This document shows positions 18,384 through 27,042 of a stretch of DNA of 64,000 bases, piece by piece. Location of the stretch: positions 1 through 64,000 of the forward strand of contig SVDS01000011.1 of NCBI GenBank assembly GCA_015057715.1, in the 5' to 3' direction. The stretch is from Paenibacillaceae bacterium. Lineage in GTDB: Bacteria; Bacillota; Clostridia; Lachnospirales; Lachnospiraceae. The translations under genes and the position numbers were made by a program. The stretch's first letter is position 1. Each line of letters starts with the position of its first letter. A model generated the notes under the pieces. The model did not search any database and was not told the origin of the DNA. It saw only the letters and a program-made list of their open reading frames with translations.

Positions 18384-20237
18384 TTACCCCCTCTTTGGTA
18401 TCTGAAAACTGATCTTTGTTCCAATTAACCACTGGCTTTCAATGACCAGCTGGCTTTGAAAACAAATGTTAAGCCGGTAATTGATATTGCTGATTCCAAC
18501 TCCTCTTTTTGAAGCGTCACTCCTGCCAATATTTTCAAGAATTTCCGGTCTGATTCCTCTTCCGTTATCCTCTACACTGATCAGCAGCATCTCCCCTTTT
18601 TGCATAACCGTAATACGGATATTCAGCTCACCCGAACTATATCCATGCTTGATACAATTCTCCACAAGCGGCTGAAGGGTAAGGGGGAGAATCTTGTTTG
18701 TAAGAAGCTCATCAGGTGCATCGATGGCTAGCTTTAAGGCACCATTCATTCTCACATTTTCCAGTTCCACATAAGCATTTACCAGATCCAGTTCTTCCCG
18801 TAACTGATACAGAGTATAAGTTCTGTAGTCAAACCGGTATTTAACCCTCAAAAAATCAGACAGACACATGAGCATATTTTTTGCTGTCTTCACATTGGTG
18901 TCCATAAGATAGTAGATGTTATGAAGAATGTTAAACAGAAAATGAGGGGAAATCTGGGCCTGTAAAGAGGCAATTTCCATTTCGTGGGCCAGTTCGGACT
19001 GGCGGAAGGTATCCTCCACATTGACCGCCAGAACATATCCCTGACTGAGAAGGAAAAAAAGCACTCCGAAATAGTAGAAATTAAAATCGCTAAAATATTT
19101 TACTTCAATATTGTGCTGGATATCCACAAGCTGCAGGGCACATGACATCACATATGCACAAAAGCCCAGCAAAACCGGTCCGGCATTGGGCTTTTTCAGC
19201 TGGAACGCTCTGGCAATTTTTAAAAAATAACAAAACGCATTAATAAACAAAATCGGTATAAATACCATATTGTCATACAAAACTGGCATGACTGGCAGAC
19301 AAATAAGAATGGCAGCATAGAAAAAATCCATAATCTTTAAAAAGCGGATCGGATGAGTTGTTCCCAGCTCCGGATACATGCTCCACAGAAAGAATTGAAT
19401 GGATGTAATCTGAACCATAAAGGACACATACTCTATTTTCAGAACTGCATCGATGGAGAGGAAGGATAAAACGCTGACCAGACTCTCACCATCTATAATA
19501 GATGCAGAAACCAGCACAGAGATACAAAAAATCCAGAGATATACAGACTGTGCTTTTTTATTTAAACACCAGTTGAAAACATACAGATAACACGCCATTC
19601 CTGCGAGAATACCAATAAATCCAATGTTTTTCATCAAATTGAGAAGATGAAAGCGGAACAGAGGAGCCTGTTTTCCAAAATAGACCGGAAGTACGATTCC
19701 CCCATTATTACAGTGAAAATTGGATACTTTAAGTCTGATTACAACATCTTTTTGATCTGTATGAAAGTACACAAACTGCGGGGCCCAGCTTGGAATTTCT
19801 TCATTCTTATCTGCACCAATTTTTCCGTTTTCTATAATCTTTTTATTATTTATGTAAAGCTGGTAAGCACTGGAAACATAGTTAAGCTTCATGCAGTAAT
19901 CACCGGGCGATGGAACGCTTACACGGAGTTCATATATGCCGATACCGTGCTTAGCCAGCTTCTTACCATTTATTACTTTTCCCCGCCAGCTCCCCGGAAC
20001 GTCCATGCTGCCTGCTGTCTGGTGGACGGTATCCTCTAATGTATCTTCATAAAACTTCCATGTACCATTTAACTGAACCGCCTTATCTTCCACATTTTTA
20101 TCCGACAGGTTCAAAAATCCATCGGATACGGGATAGGAAACATATTGATTCCGGATACTTACCAGCCCTGATATCAAACATACTGACAAAATTAAAAATA
20201 ACAGGGCTCTTCTGTTCTTCTTGTGTTTTTCTTTCAT
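18384..20237 (-). CDS. Sensor histidine kinase (LytS/His_kinase type) with extracellular jelly-roll domain and multi-TM region
   Basis: ISPHFLFNILHNIYYLM H-box, PLVENCIKHGY, DNGRGI; N-terminal LNGTWKFYED...VPGSW resembling 7TMR-DISM/GH2-like sugar-binding folds. Confidence 0.9.
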   Translation of the reverse strand: MKEKHKKNRRALLFLILSVCLISGLVSIRNQYVSYPVSDGFLNLSDKNVEDKAVQLNGTWKFYEDTLEDTVHQTAGSMDVPGSWRGKVINGKKLAKHGIGIYELRVSVPSPGDYCMKLNYVSSAYQLYINNKKIIENGKIGADKNEEIPSWAPQFVYFHTDQKDVVIRLKVSNFHCNNGGIVLPVYFGKQAPLFRFHLLNLMKNIGFIGILAGMACYLYVFNWCLNKKAQSVYLWIFCISVLVSASIIDGESLVSVLSFLSIDAVLKIEYVSFMVQITSIQFFLWSMYPELGTTHPIRFLKIMDFFYAAILICLPVMPVLYDNMVFIPILFINAFCYFLKIARAFQLKKPNAGPVLLGFCAYVMSCALQLVDIQHNIEVKYFSDFNFYYFGVLFFLLSQGYVLAVNVEDTFRQSELAHEMEIASLQAQISPHFLFNILHNIYYLMDTNVKTAKNMLMCLSDFLRVKYRFDYRTYTLYQLREELDLVNAYVELENVRMNGALKLAIDAPDELLTNKILPLTLQPLVENCIKHGYSSGELNIRITVMQKGEMLLISVEDNGRGIRPEILENIGRSDASKRGVGISNINYRLNICFQSQLVIESQWLIGTKISFQIPKRG

Positions 20238-20356
20238 TATATTTTAATTTTTCCCCCGAACCCGTTGCCCCTCATGTATCAAATTCCATGCATTTTTGTT
20301 TATTTTACTATTTCTGGAAAAATATAGCAATATAAATATTTTATCACTTGGCAAAT

Positions 20357-20410
20357 GAAAGGAAAGAGAGCCGACGGACAAGTTTCTTGCCGCATACTCT
20401 CTTTCCTTTT
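20357..20410 (-). terminator. Probable terminator of the surface cassette
   Basis: gaaaggaaagagag ... ctctctttcctttt inverted repeat. Confidence 0.6.
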
Positions 20411-20476
20411 CGTATCTGAAGAATCTTATATGCTATTACAGTGCAAATGGGGTAATGAAGAATTTATCCTTCTGTT

Positions 20477-23400
20477 TTAAGAAATACGTTCCCCATCCGG
20501 TCCCACACGATGCCCATCCGGAGTTGTGGTGTCCTTAAGCATGGAACCTTTTGTTTCACCTGCTGCTTCACTGAAATAATACCATTTTCCTTCAATCAGA
20601 TTCCAGCCGGTATACATATAGCCTTTCTTTCCGTCACTGACCGGATTTAAATAATACTTATTGCCTTTGTACTCAAACCAACCAGTTACCATATAACCTT
20701 TTTCATCAAAAAAATACCAATTATTTGATCCCTTCCAGTCTGTGTACACCCACCTGTTTGCGGGGCTGTTTCCATCTTTTCCAGTAAACCTCCAGCCATT
20801 TTGGTCTGATTGCCAGTTCCCAGGGTAATAATGGTCATCGTCCCCACCTTTTCGCATGCCAGGCTCTGTAATGTCTCTGTCATCATCGTCATCACTGTCA
20901 TCTCTCGGCGGTTCTTTCACTCTGACTGTAAACTCATCTGTAAACTCTTTTTCATTTCCATACCGGTCGGCTGCGTAATAAATAACCTTAACCGTTCGTG
21001 TTCCTGTTCTGGTAAGATTATATTCCAGATCATACTGACCCTCTGATAAAACTGTTTTTTTGACTGCATTTGAGGGACTGGCTTTCTGATATTCGGTTAC
21101 CTCAAGCCCCTGTGTATCTAAATCCTCTCCCAGTGTATAGCTGACTTTATCCGGTCTTTTCGTCACTTTGATCCGAATGGTATAATACTCCTGTTCTTCC
21201 TCTTCTTCCAGAACTGTTAAATGAATGGTTACTTCCAGAGAAATTCCATCGGGATTAGCAACGTTGTCTGGCAGTACTACGATTCCGTCTACAGTAAAGG
21301 TCTGCTCTTCACTGATGAACGGATCATAGGAGCTGGAATCCAAATCCCAGATTACATCCGCCTGGACGTTTCCGGCATCGGTTCCCAGCGTAACTCTGGA
21401 TGGAATACCCAGGGCAGTGACTGTTTTGGCAGTTCCGTTCGTAATTCCTTTTATGGAAGGCAGGGGATAAACTATTTCCAGGATTTTATCAGTCAGTGAC
21501 TCTGCATCAACTGTTACTTCGACTATCATATCCAGTGATACACCGTTAGGGTTAATCACTTTGGCAGGAAGAGTCACGGTTCCTTCTACCTCGAAGGTTT
21601 GGGCTGTTTTCAGGTCTGGATCATAGGAGCTGTCTGCCACATTCCAGGTTACGTTGGCGGAAACGGTTCCGTTATCCGTCTCAAGGTCCACAGTTACAGG
21701 CAGGCTAAGTGCCGTGGCTGTTTTTGCTGTACCGTTAGGAATTCCTGTTACAGGGGATAACGGAGAAATACTCTCCAGAACCTTATCCACCAGCACTTCT
21801 GCTTTTACAGTTACATTAATTGTAACATCCAGCGATAAACCGTCAGGATTATAGACTCCCGCGGGCAGTGTCACGGTTCCTTCCACAACAAAGGTCTGCT
21901 CTGTTTTCTCATTTGGATCATAAGAGCTTGCTTCTACATCCCAGATTACATCCGCGGGTACATTACCTGTATAAGTAAAAATATCTAAATGTCCAGGCAG
22001 CCCAAGCGCAGAAGCTGTTTTTGCTGTACCATTGGCAATTCCTGTCACAGGATCAGGGGAGGGAATTAACATGACAGGATTTTCGGTTGCTATAAAGATT
22101 ATGGTATAAGTTTCGGTGGAATCTGCAATTCCATCATTCGCTTTAAATACCAGGGTATGCGAACCTGTGGTGGTGGGCTTATAAGAAAAGATATTATCTG
22201 CTGTCTCTTCCGGTTCATCATCAATCTTTACCTTGTAGTTCAGAGGATCATTGTCTGCATCCTGAAATATATGCATTAAGGTCACAATAATTGTAGTGTT
22301 GACTGGTCTTTCCCATGTAAACGTTTCTTCTAATCCGCTCTTTCTTACAGGAGCAGTATTCAGCGCTTTCACGTTGAGAGTTACGGTGTAGATCTCTGTT
22401 GAATCACTAATTCCGTCATTGGCTTTAAATACGAGCGTATACGTTCCGACTGATGCCGGTGTAAAGGTATAGCTCTCGTCAGCTGCCATTTCGGCTCCCT
22501 CGTTTACTTTTACTTTATAGCTGAGAGCATCCATGTTCTCGTCTTCAAATATAGTGCTTAAATTAAGCGTATATGTGTTATTGACCTGGATATATTGGGA
22601 CTGAACAGCTCCTACTCCGTTTTTCCTCACTGGGGTTGTATTAACCGCTGAAAGTTCCAGCGTATAGGTATCTGTGGAATCTGCTTTTCCATCATTGGCT
22701 CTAAAAACCAGTGTATCCGTTCCTATAGCGGCGGGAGTATAGGAATAGTTCTCATCAGCAGCCACTTCCGTTCCTCCGTTTATCTTTACCTTATAGGTTA
22801 AATTATCATTGTCAATATCCTCAAATATTGTATTCAGGCTAATTGGGTATGCTTTATTAACTGGGACGCTGCCTGTTACGCTTGGATTTACACTGGATTT
22901 TCTTGAGGGTGGCGTATTGGGTGCTTTTACATTCAGGGTCACGGTATAGGTATCTTCTGAATCTGCAATTCCGTCATTGGCTTTAAATACCAGCGTTAAC
23001 GTTCCAACCGCATCTGGTGTGAAGGTAGGTTTATCACCAATCGCCTCCTCTGGCTGGTCATTTTTTTTAACCTTATAATTTAAAGTATCCCCATCTGCAT
23101 CTTCAAAGATAGTACTCAAGTCAATGGTGAAATCAGTATTCACTGTTATATCTTCTGATTTAGACGATGCCACCCCATTCTTTCTGACAGGTGCTGTATT
23201 GACTGCAGTCAGTGATACTGTATAAGTGTCTGTAGAATCAATTGTTCCGTCATTGGCCGTAAACACAAGGGTGTATGTGCCTGCTGCAGGAGGTGTAAAT
23301 GAATAATCTTTTAATGCTTCCACTTGAGGGTCCGTATTAATCTTGACTTTATAGGTCATGGGATCTGTATCCGGATCCTCAAATATTGTACCAAGGTTCA

Positions 23401-24592
23401 GGGTAAATGCATTTTTAACTGGTAAGCTGGCTGACGCAGTTTCTTCCACACCGCTTTTTCTGACTGGTGCATAGTTCACACTCTGCACATTGACAGTTGT
23501 ATAGACTGGTTCTGCTGCATTGGTATTATCTGTTACTGATACCATAACTGTTCTTGTTTTTGTATCGGGTTTTACTGTGTTGGTGTTTTTGTACATAATC
23601 GCCTTGATTAATGATGCGACACTGGTATCATTCGCATTTGAATTTAACAAAATGGTTAAATTTGTTCCTGAAGAGCCTCCTGAATATGTACCAATCAGGG
23701 TTCCGCTATAAAAAACATTGCTACCAGACAGCGTGATACCACCGATCTGAGCAAGCTCCAGCACATCTTCTGCGGCGACACCGTTACCAGTAATAGAGGC
23801 AGTGACCAAACCACTTTCATAGGTTTTGCTGAAATCGGAATCTACCTTTACGGTAACGTCACTGTCTTTATCCAGCGATACTGGGGATCCTCCCTCTGTA
23901 AATGACACGGTATCTTCATTTAACTTTGAAATAATAGGAGGTGCAGCTGCAGCTGCAAGCATTACACTTAACCCATCAAAATCAACATAGTCATTTGAAT
24001 CATTTAATTCTGTGGATGCCTCTAAAATCACTCGGATCATTTTTGCGTGTGATGTTATATACAGATTATTAATCAATACACTATCCCATTCTCCGTTCTT
24101 ATATTGAGCTGCCACCAATGAACTGTTAATGGGAACACCTGTTCCAGCGGTGTTATCATACACTTCAATTTTTAACTTTGCTGCATCCTCGGGGAATTGG
24201 AGAAACATCTGACAAGAAGCTGTCAGATTAAAATATCCGGTACTGCTGAGTATATAATCTTTATGGATGGTACCTTTACTGTTATCCCCGGCCAGGAAAT
24301 AAGAACAATACTCAATAATATTGTCGCTGCTGTCTAAAAGATCGGTTGGGGAACTTTTTTCTATTGGATTCTGCATATTGTACTGATACCAGCTTTTAAT
24401 AGGGTCTCCCACAGTAAAAAGATTACTCCGCCCATCAATTTCTCCAACCCAGCCACTAATGGATTTTGCGTCCTGGTCATCTTCACTTAAAATCTGTCCT
24501 GTGTCTGCATATACGCTTATCGGAATCGCAGACATTAGTACGGCTGCAATAAGAACGCAGCTTATAAAGCGCTTCTTTTTCTTTAAAATCAT
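20477..24592 (-). CDS. Giant secreted repeat protein: cadherin/Ig-like repeats, BIg-type repeats, Asp-rich linker, C-terminal cell-wall-binding repeats
   Basis: Signal peptide; five IFEDxDxDxLxYKVK...LVFxANDG units; three PVTGIxNGTAKTATAL units; RDDSDDDDDRD; NWYFFDEKGYMVTGWFEYKGNKYYLNP. Confidence 0.9.
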   Translation of the reverse strand: MILKKKKRFISCVLIAAVLMSAIPISVYADTGQILSEDDQDAKSISGWVGEIDGRSNLFTVGDPIKSWYQYNMQNPIEKSSPTDLLDSSDNIIEYCSYFLAGDNSKGTIHKDYILSSTGYFNLTASCQMFLQFPEDAAKLKIEVYDNTAGTGVPINSSLVAAQYKNGEWDSVLINNLYITSHAKMIRVILEASTELNDSNDYVDFDGLSVMLAAAAAPPIISKLNEDTVSFTEGGSPVSLDKDSDVTVKVDSDFSKTYESGLVTASITGNGVAAEDVLELAQIGGITLSGSNVFYSGTLIGTYSGGSSGTNLTILLNSNANDTSVASLIKAIMYKNTNTVKPDTKTRTVMVSVTDNTNAAEPVYTTVNVQSVNYAPVRKSGVEETASASLPVKNAFTLNLGTIFEDPDTDPMTYKVKINTDPQVEALKDYSFTPPAAGTYTLVFTANDGTIDSTDTYTVSLTAVNTAPVRKNGVASSKSEDITVNTDFTIDLSTIFEDADGDTLNYKVKKNDQPEEAIGDKPTFTPDAVGTLTLVFKANDGIADSEDTYTVTLNVKAPNTPPSRKSSVNPSVTGSVPVNKAYPISLNTIFEDIDNDNLTYKVKINGGTEVAADENYSYTPAAIGTDTLVFRANDGKADSTDTYTLELSAVNTTPVRKNGVGAVQSQYIQVNNTYTLNLSTIFEDENMDALSYKVKVNEGAEMAADESYTFTPASVGTYTLVFKANDGISDSTEIYTVTLNVKALNTAPVRKSGLEETFTWERPVNTTIIVTLMHIFQDADNDPLNYKVKIDDEPEETADNIFSYKPTTTGSHTLVFKANDGIADSTETYTIIFIATENPVMLIPSPDPVTGIANGTAKTASALGLPGHLDIFTYTGNVPADVIWDVEASSYDPNEKTEQTFVVEGTVTLPAGVYNPDGLSLDVTINVTVKAEVLVDKVLESISPLSPVTGIPNGTAKTATALSLPVTVDLETDNGTVSANVTWNVADSSYDPDLKTAQTFEVEGTVTLPAKVINPNGVSLDMIVEVTVDAESLTDKILEIVYPLPSIKGITNGTAKTVTALGIPSRVTLGTDAGNVQADVIWDLDSSSYDPFISEEQTFTVDGIVVLPDNVANPDGISLEVTIHLTVLEEEEEQEYYTIRIKVTKRPDKVSYTLGEDLDTQGLEVTEYQKASPSNAVKKTVLSEGQYDLEYNLTRTGTRTVKVIYYAADRYGNEKEFTDEFTVRVKEPPRDDSDDDDDRDITEPGMRKGGDDDHYYPGNWQSDQNGWRFTGKDGNSPANRWVYTDWKGSNNWYFFDEKGYMVTGWFEYKGNKYYLNPVSDGKKGYMYTGWNLIEGKWYYFSEAAGETKGSMLKDTTTPDGHRVGPDGERIS
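21200..22075 (-). repeat. Three tandem BIg_4-like repeat units within the giant protein (approximate limits)
   Basis: PVTGIANGTAKTASALGLP..., PVTGIPNGTAKTATALSLP..., SIKGITNGTAKTVTALGIP... Confidence 0.75.
22080..23475 (-). repeat. Five tandem ~90-aa cadherin/Ig-like units within the giant protein (approximate limits)
   Basis: Recurring (P)VRKxGV...FEDxDxDxLxYKVK...FTPxxxGxxTLVFxANDGxxDSxDTYTV. Confidence 0.8.
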
Positions 24593-24681
24593 TCTATCAC
24601 TCTCTTCATAATTCTCAGAGTCATAAAGAGTTAAATCCTCTCAACGATTTATGTCTCTGAGAGATTTTTAATTTATTTAAA

Positions 24682-25701
24682 TCATATGTTTTTATTTACA
24701 TTAAATACATATGTCCTGCTGTCAGCTCCTGTTTTTGAGGTAACAACAAGATTGATCGAATTCATGCCATTACACAGGGGAATTGACTGACCACTGTTAT
24801 ATACCATACTATTTAAAGTAATCACAACAGATGCCTCTGGATCTTCCGCAGTGGGAGTAACTGCAGTACTGGTTAGAGTCGAACCTGCACTCAGATTATA
24901 ATTATATGTTGTCTTTATAAATCCTGAAAAACGGATTCCGGTAAATCTCACAGAAGTCAGATAAGGACTGCTGGCCCTTGTTACAGTTACCAAATAGGTC
25001 ACTATATAACCATCTGCTGAAGTCACCTTAATCTCAACTTTATTTGATCCGTTAATTATATTAACAGAAGCTTTTCCCTCTGTCAGAGGCTGCCCGTTAA
25101 CTGTAATAACTGCCGTAGTTTTTGATGCAACAGGAATCACTGTAATACGGTCAGAATCATATCCGACATTGGTAGTATATGACAGCGAATCGGAATGGAA
25201 CGCAGGAGTCAGGGCTACTTCATGCTCCTCCTTATCCTTTATCTTCAGTGAAGTCAGAATGACTACATCTGTTTCTGTCAGTTCCAGTTCCATGACAGAA
25301 GCGACGGATCTATTGGCCTGTAATCCCCCCTCTCCAGGAACCCATAGTTTGAAATATCTGGCACATACCGGTTTTAACAAGACGCGCGTACATACATTGT
25401 TTGTATTGCCGGTTACAGAATCCACTGTAGTCCAATTGGTTCCATCTAAACTACTCTCCAGCCGAAATGAGGTCATAAAATAATTTTCCGGCCAGCCGGC
25501 GTTACTTCCTATACTTTTTACAGTCCACTGTCCCACCCAGCAGGACTTTTTTAAATCAATACACAGCCACCCGGGCAGAGCAGCACACAGCCATCTGGAG
25601 GTGGGGTCACTGACTATTCCGTTTACAGCTCTGCCAGGCACATAAGGATCGACATAACTGCTTGCAGTTATATCTCCATTCAAAGCCAAATTTATACCCA
25701 T
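24682..25701 (-). CDS. F5/8 type C (discoidin) domain plus cadherin-like beta-sandwich domain protein
   Basis: NLALNGDITASSYVDPYVPGRAVNGIVSDPTSRWLC...WLCIDL; C-terminal HSDSLSYTTNVGYDSDRITV...YLVTVTR. Confidence 0.85.
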   Translation of the reverse strand: MGINLALNGDITASSYVDPYVPGRAVNGIVSDPTSRWLCAALPGWLCIDLKKSCWVGQWTVKSIGSNAGWPENYFMTSFRLESSLDGTNWTTVDSVTGNTNNVCTRVLLKPVCARYFKLWVPGEGGLQANRSVASVMELELTETDVVILTSLKIKDKEEHEVALTPAFHSDSLSYTTNVGYDSDRITVIPVASKTTAVITVNGQPLTEGKASVNIINGSNKVEIKVTSADGYIVTYLVTVTRASSPYLTSVRFTGIRFSGFIKTTYNYNLSAGSTLTSTAVTPTAEDPEASVVITLNSMVYNSGQSIPLCNGMNSINLVVTSKTGADSRTYVFNVNKNI

Positions 25702-25764
25702 ATTTATCTCATCAATCCTTTCCAGTAAATTGAAATGCGGTTATTCATCAATATCAGAATTATT

Positions 25765-26034
25765 CTAATTCCGATCTGGGAATATGCCATCTGTCACAAT
25801 GGCGTAACGGATATTGGGGTGGGGTTCAAATCCTTTTAGATTAGGAACACGAAATGTAGTGGATCCATTTCCTCCAAACGTACATCCAATTACAGCAAAT
25901 AGAAGCTGATACTCCTGAATCTGGTATTCCTGCCCATCACAGTATAATGTATACACAGGTGTAAATGTATAAGGTACAGGAATGATTTCACCTATTAAAA
26001 ATTCATCCATGCATTTTCTCTCCTTTTCCTCCAT
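25765..26034 (-). CDS. Minimal phage tail-collar domain protein (divergent)
   Basis: GEIIPVPYTFTPVYTLYCDGQEY...VIGCTFGGNGSTTFRVPNLK; probable start MDEF near 26010. Confidence 0.8.
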   Translation of the reverse strand: MEEKERKCMDEFLIGEIIPVPYTFTPVYTLYCDGQEYQIQEYQLLFAVIGCTFGGNGSTTFRVPNLKGFEPHPNIRYAIVTDGIFPDRN

Positions 26035-26053
26035 GAATTATAGCTACAGCAAA

Positions 26054-26305
26054 TTAAGATCTCATGGGGTACACCCCCATAACTGCTATGTAATACCTCA
26101 TCTGGTTGGTCGTTGCAAGAGGATTTGCATTTCTTAGATCGGGTAATTTAAACTCAGTGGCTCCATTGCCTCCAAATGTAGTCCCTATCAGAGAATATAA
26201 TGCCTGATTTGGCATGATCTGCATTGTTCTTCCATCACACAGAACCCAGCCTCTGGGTTCAAAATTATAGGGAAATAGCTGAATCTGACCAATATATGGG
26301 TCCAT
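26054..26305 (-). CDS. Minimal phage tail-collar domain protein (microcystin-dependent protein-like)
   Basis: GQIQLFPYNFEPRGWVLCDGRTMQIMPNQALYSLIGTTFGGNGATEFKLPDLR; RBS aaggagg. Confidence 0.88.
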   Translation of the reverse strand: MDPYIGQIQLFPYNFEPRGWVLCDGRTMQIMPNQALYSLIGTTFGGNGATEFKLPDLRNANPLATTNQMRYYIAVMGVYPMRS

Positions 26306-26340
26306 AATAATTTCCTCCTTACTCTCATTGTTTTAGATAG

Positions 26341-26419
26341 TGCGGATAAGCCCAAACTGTGTTGGCTGGGCAGTCTTTTAGCGCTATATCTTACTGAAGA
26401 TATCTCATCATACCGCATA
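26341..26419 (-). promoter_or_regulatory. Putative structured 5' leader RNA of the collar cassette
   Basis: TGCGG/CCGCA outer pairing enclosing 7-bp ATATCTT-ACTG-AAGATAT and 5-bp GCCCA/TGGGC hairpins; ~35 bp upstream of the first collar gene. Confidence 0.4.
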
Positions 26420-26568
26420 AGGGGGACTGAAAACCCGAAATAAATTTTGACTTTTTATTTTAGAATAGATTATTATAAAAAACAGGAGTGACTGGTATAC
26501 TTCTTTTACAAATTATTACCGGATAGTTCATGTATGTCTGTCCCCAGCAAACTAAGATGTGGACAAAT

Positions 26569-26618
26569 GGAAACAGCGGAAAATAATAAATGAGCATTTA
26601 TCATTCCCCGCTGTTTCC
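26569..26618 (-). terminator. Terminator-like hairpin downstream of the hcp pseudogene
   Basis: ggaaacagcgg ... ccgctgtttcc inverted repeat. Confidence 0.55.
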
Positions 26619-26650
26619 TATATTAATTATAATAAATTATTGATCCGGCA

Positions 26651-27042
26651 TTATGCCATAAATAAGCGGATATCATCTTCCACTGATCCAATACCAGCAA
26701 TACCGAAGTTTTCTACCAGTACTTTTGCCACATTCGACGATAAGAAACCCGGAAGTGTCGGACCATGTGAATATTTTTAACACCGATGGGCAACTCTGAC
26801 CTGCATCAAGCACTCTAGGAATACCGCCGATATAACCAAGCGGCAACTTATTGTATCTGTATTTTGCACATCCGACAGTAAGGATTACCGTGTCCTTTGG
26901 CAATTTTTCTGCAAATTCTGTATAATATTCTCTTGATTTCATTCTGTCGTTACAGCCAGACATGACAAAGAATTTTTGATTGCTCCGGATTTTACAGCCT
27001 CTACTACTTTATCTGCAAGAGCAAAGACCTTAGCGTTATTTT
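26651..27042 (-). pseudogene. hcp: Hydroxylamine reductase/hybrid-cluster protein C-terminal remnant (frameshifted, internally deleted)
   Basis: [21 protein letters not shown] / [31 protein letters not shown]...[12 protein letters not shown] / [37 protein letters not shown] split over frames. Confidence 0.85.

Noticed and set aside
21200-23475. CRISPR-like periodicity
   Set aside because: Repeats are ~270-290 bp, degenerate and in frame with one protein; not short repeats with unique spacers.
25765-26305. Collar genes as part of a prophage
   Set aside because: No capsid, portal, terminase, tape-measure, integrase or lysis genes nearby, and flanking genes are surface proteins; a lone relic cannot be fully excluded.
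26559-26780. Plus-strand ORF (73 aa)
   Set aside because: Lies antisense to the hcp remnant and its terminator; no coding support.
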